Assembly: GCA_963752815.1 (NCBI GenBank)
Contig: CAVVZI010000006.1
Location: forward strand, 558,001-622,000
DNA: 64,000 nt
Reading direction: 5' to 3'
From: Sva-07 sp963752815
Lineage (GTDB): Bacteria > Actinomycetota > Acidimicrobiia > Acidimicrobiales > Ilumatobacteraceae
In this document: one piece after another, positions 63,388 through 64,000 of the stretch
Position numbering within the stretch: the stretch's first letter is position 1
Layout of the letters: each line of letters starts with the position of its first letter
Notes under the pieces: model-generated
Databases searched by the model: none
Told to the model about the DNA's origin: nothing
The model's input: the letters and a program-made list of their open reading frames with translations, nothing else
Translations under genes and position numbers: made by a program

Positions 63388-64000
63388 ACCGCTGGTTGAT
63401 GTCGTCCATCTCGATGCCGGTCATCGGCGCCCCGAGCCCCCGGCTCACCTTGGCGAGGATGTCGGGATCGTTGAAGTGCGTCGTGGCCTCGACGATGGCC
63501 TTGGCCCGCGGCGAGGGATCCTCCGACTTGAAGATGCCCGAGCCGACGAAGACGGCTTCGGCGCCGAGCTGCATGGCGAGCGCGGCGTCGGCCGGAGTGG
63601 CGAGCCCACCGGCACAGAACAGCGGAACGGGCAGCTTGCCGGTCTCGGCGATCTCCTGCACGAGCGGCAGCGGAGCTTGCAGCCGCTTGGCCCACTCGAA
63701 CAGCTCGGCATGGTCGGCCTGGGTGATGCGCTTGATGTCGCCGACGATCGAGCGCAGGTGACGCACGGCCTCGACGACGTTGCCGGTACCGGCCTCGCCC
63801 TTCGAGCGGATCATCGCCGCGCCTTCGGAGATGCGCCGGAGCGCCTCGCCGAGGTTGGTGGCGCCACACACGAACGGCACGTCGAAGGCGAACTTGTCGA
63901 TGTGGTGCGCCTCGTCGGCGGGCGTGAGCACTTCGGACTCGTCGACGAAGTCGACACCGAGGGCCTGCAGGATCTGCGCCTCGACGAAATGGCCGATGCG
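63368..64000 (-). CDS. pdxS: Pyridoxal 5'-phosphate synthase lyase subunit, partial
   Basis: The C-terminal 210 residues of PdxS, the TIM-barrel lyase that assembles PLP from a pentose phosphate, a triose phosphate and ammonia. It opens with RIGHFVEAQILQALGVDFVDE and contains the second catalytic Lys in AMIRSKGEAGTGNVVEAVRHL, then QLGAEAVFVGSGIFKSEDP. The start and the first catalytic Lys lie beyond position 64000. It is the first visible gene of pdxS-pdxT-yebC. Confidence 0.97.
   Translation of the reverse strand, partial: RIGHFVEAQILQALGVDFVDESEVLTPADEAHHIDKFAFDVPFVCGATNLGEALRRISEGAAMIRSKGEAGTGNVVEAVRHLRSIVGDIKRITQADHAELFEWAKRLQAPLPLVQEIAETGKLPVPLFCAGGLATPADAALAMQLGAEAVFVGSGIFKSEDPSPRAKAIVEATTHFNDPDILAKVSRGLGAPMTGIEMDDINQRYADRGW

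Overview
This is a 64 kb stretch of a high-GC actinobacterial chromosome with dense packing, frequent GTG/TTG starts and many 4-bp stop/start overlaps. Two blocks follow the gene order of Mycobacterium tuberculosis Rv1692-Rv1711 (HAD phosphatase, tlyA, nadK, recN, pyrG, nudix, xerD, scpA, scpB, rluB) and Rv2572c-Rv2606c (aspS, hisS, rel, apt, secFD, yajC, ruvBAC, yebC, pdxT, pdxS). No mycolate genes are visible. I infer a non-mycolate actinobacterium, plausibly Acidimicrobiia (Ilumatobacter-like). The class is a guess from gene content.

Layout. 1-2.5 kb: the end of a polar amino-acid ABC transporter (two permeases, ATPase), closed by a strong hairpin. 2.5-21.4 kb: a cell-envelope glycan cluster, almost all on the minus strand. 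It holds four multi-membrane GT-C-like proteins, GT2, GT2-methyltransferase and GT2-GtrA proteins, a polyprenol-phosphate-mannose synthase, a GT4 enzyme, an O-acyltransferase with an SGNH domain, a methyltransferase, and the decaprenylphosphoryl-arabinose set (HAD phosphatase, UbiA-type phosphoribosyltransferase, DprE1, DprE2). Together these could make polyprenyl-phosphate arabinose and mannose and build a decorated surface glycan. 21.4-26 kb: aroA-tyrA-rluB-scpB-scpA. 26-30.8 kb: a block with trpS, a MATE exporter, an HD protein and an IlvG-like enzyme, carrying several long palindromes. 30.8-39.3 kb: xerD to tlyA and a HAD phosphatase. 39.4-43.4 kb: DUF1015, lipase-like, SSB-like, kinase and oxidoreductase genes. 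43.4-64 kb: aspS, hisS, an Erm-like methylase, rel, apt, secF, secD, yajC, ndh, tgt, queA, ruvBAC, an HNH/DUF222 gene, a peroxiredoxin, yebC, pdxT and the end of pdxS.

Three things stand out. First, a 29-bp element with 7-bp terminal inverted repeats occurs as tandem pairs at three places, once in frame inside a glycosyltransferase. Second, a 55-bp palindrome family brackets the IlvG-like gene. Third, about 18 single-base frame breaks lie in otherwise intact genes, mostly at short G/C runs and nearly all behaving as one extra base. That pattern looks like sequence error rather than gene decay. I give such genes as whole CDSs with the break marked.

I recognised no tRNA, rRNA, CRISPR array, IS element or origin. 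No stretch over 300 bases lacks a gene. The two longest gaps, 59582-59792 and 61301-61488, show nothing I can name.
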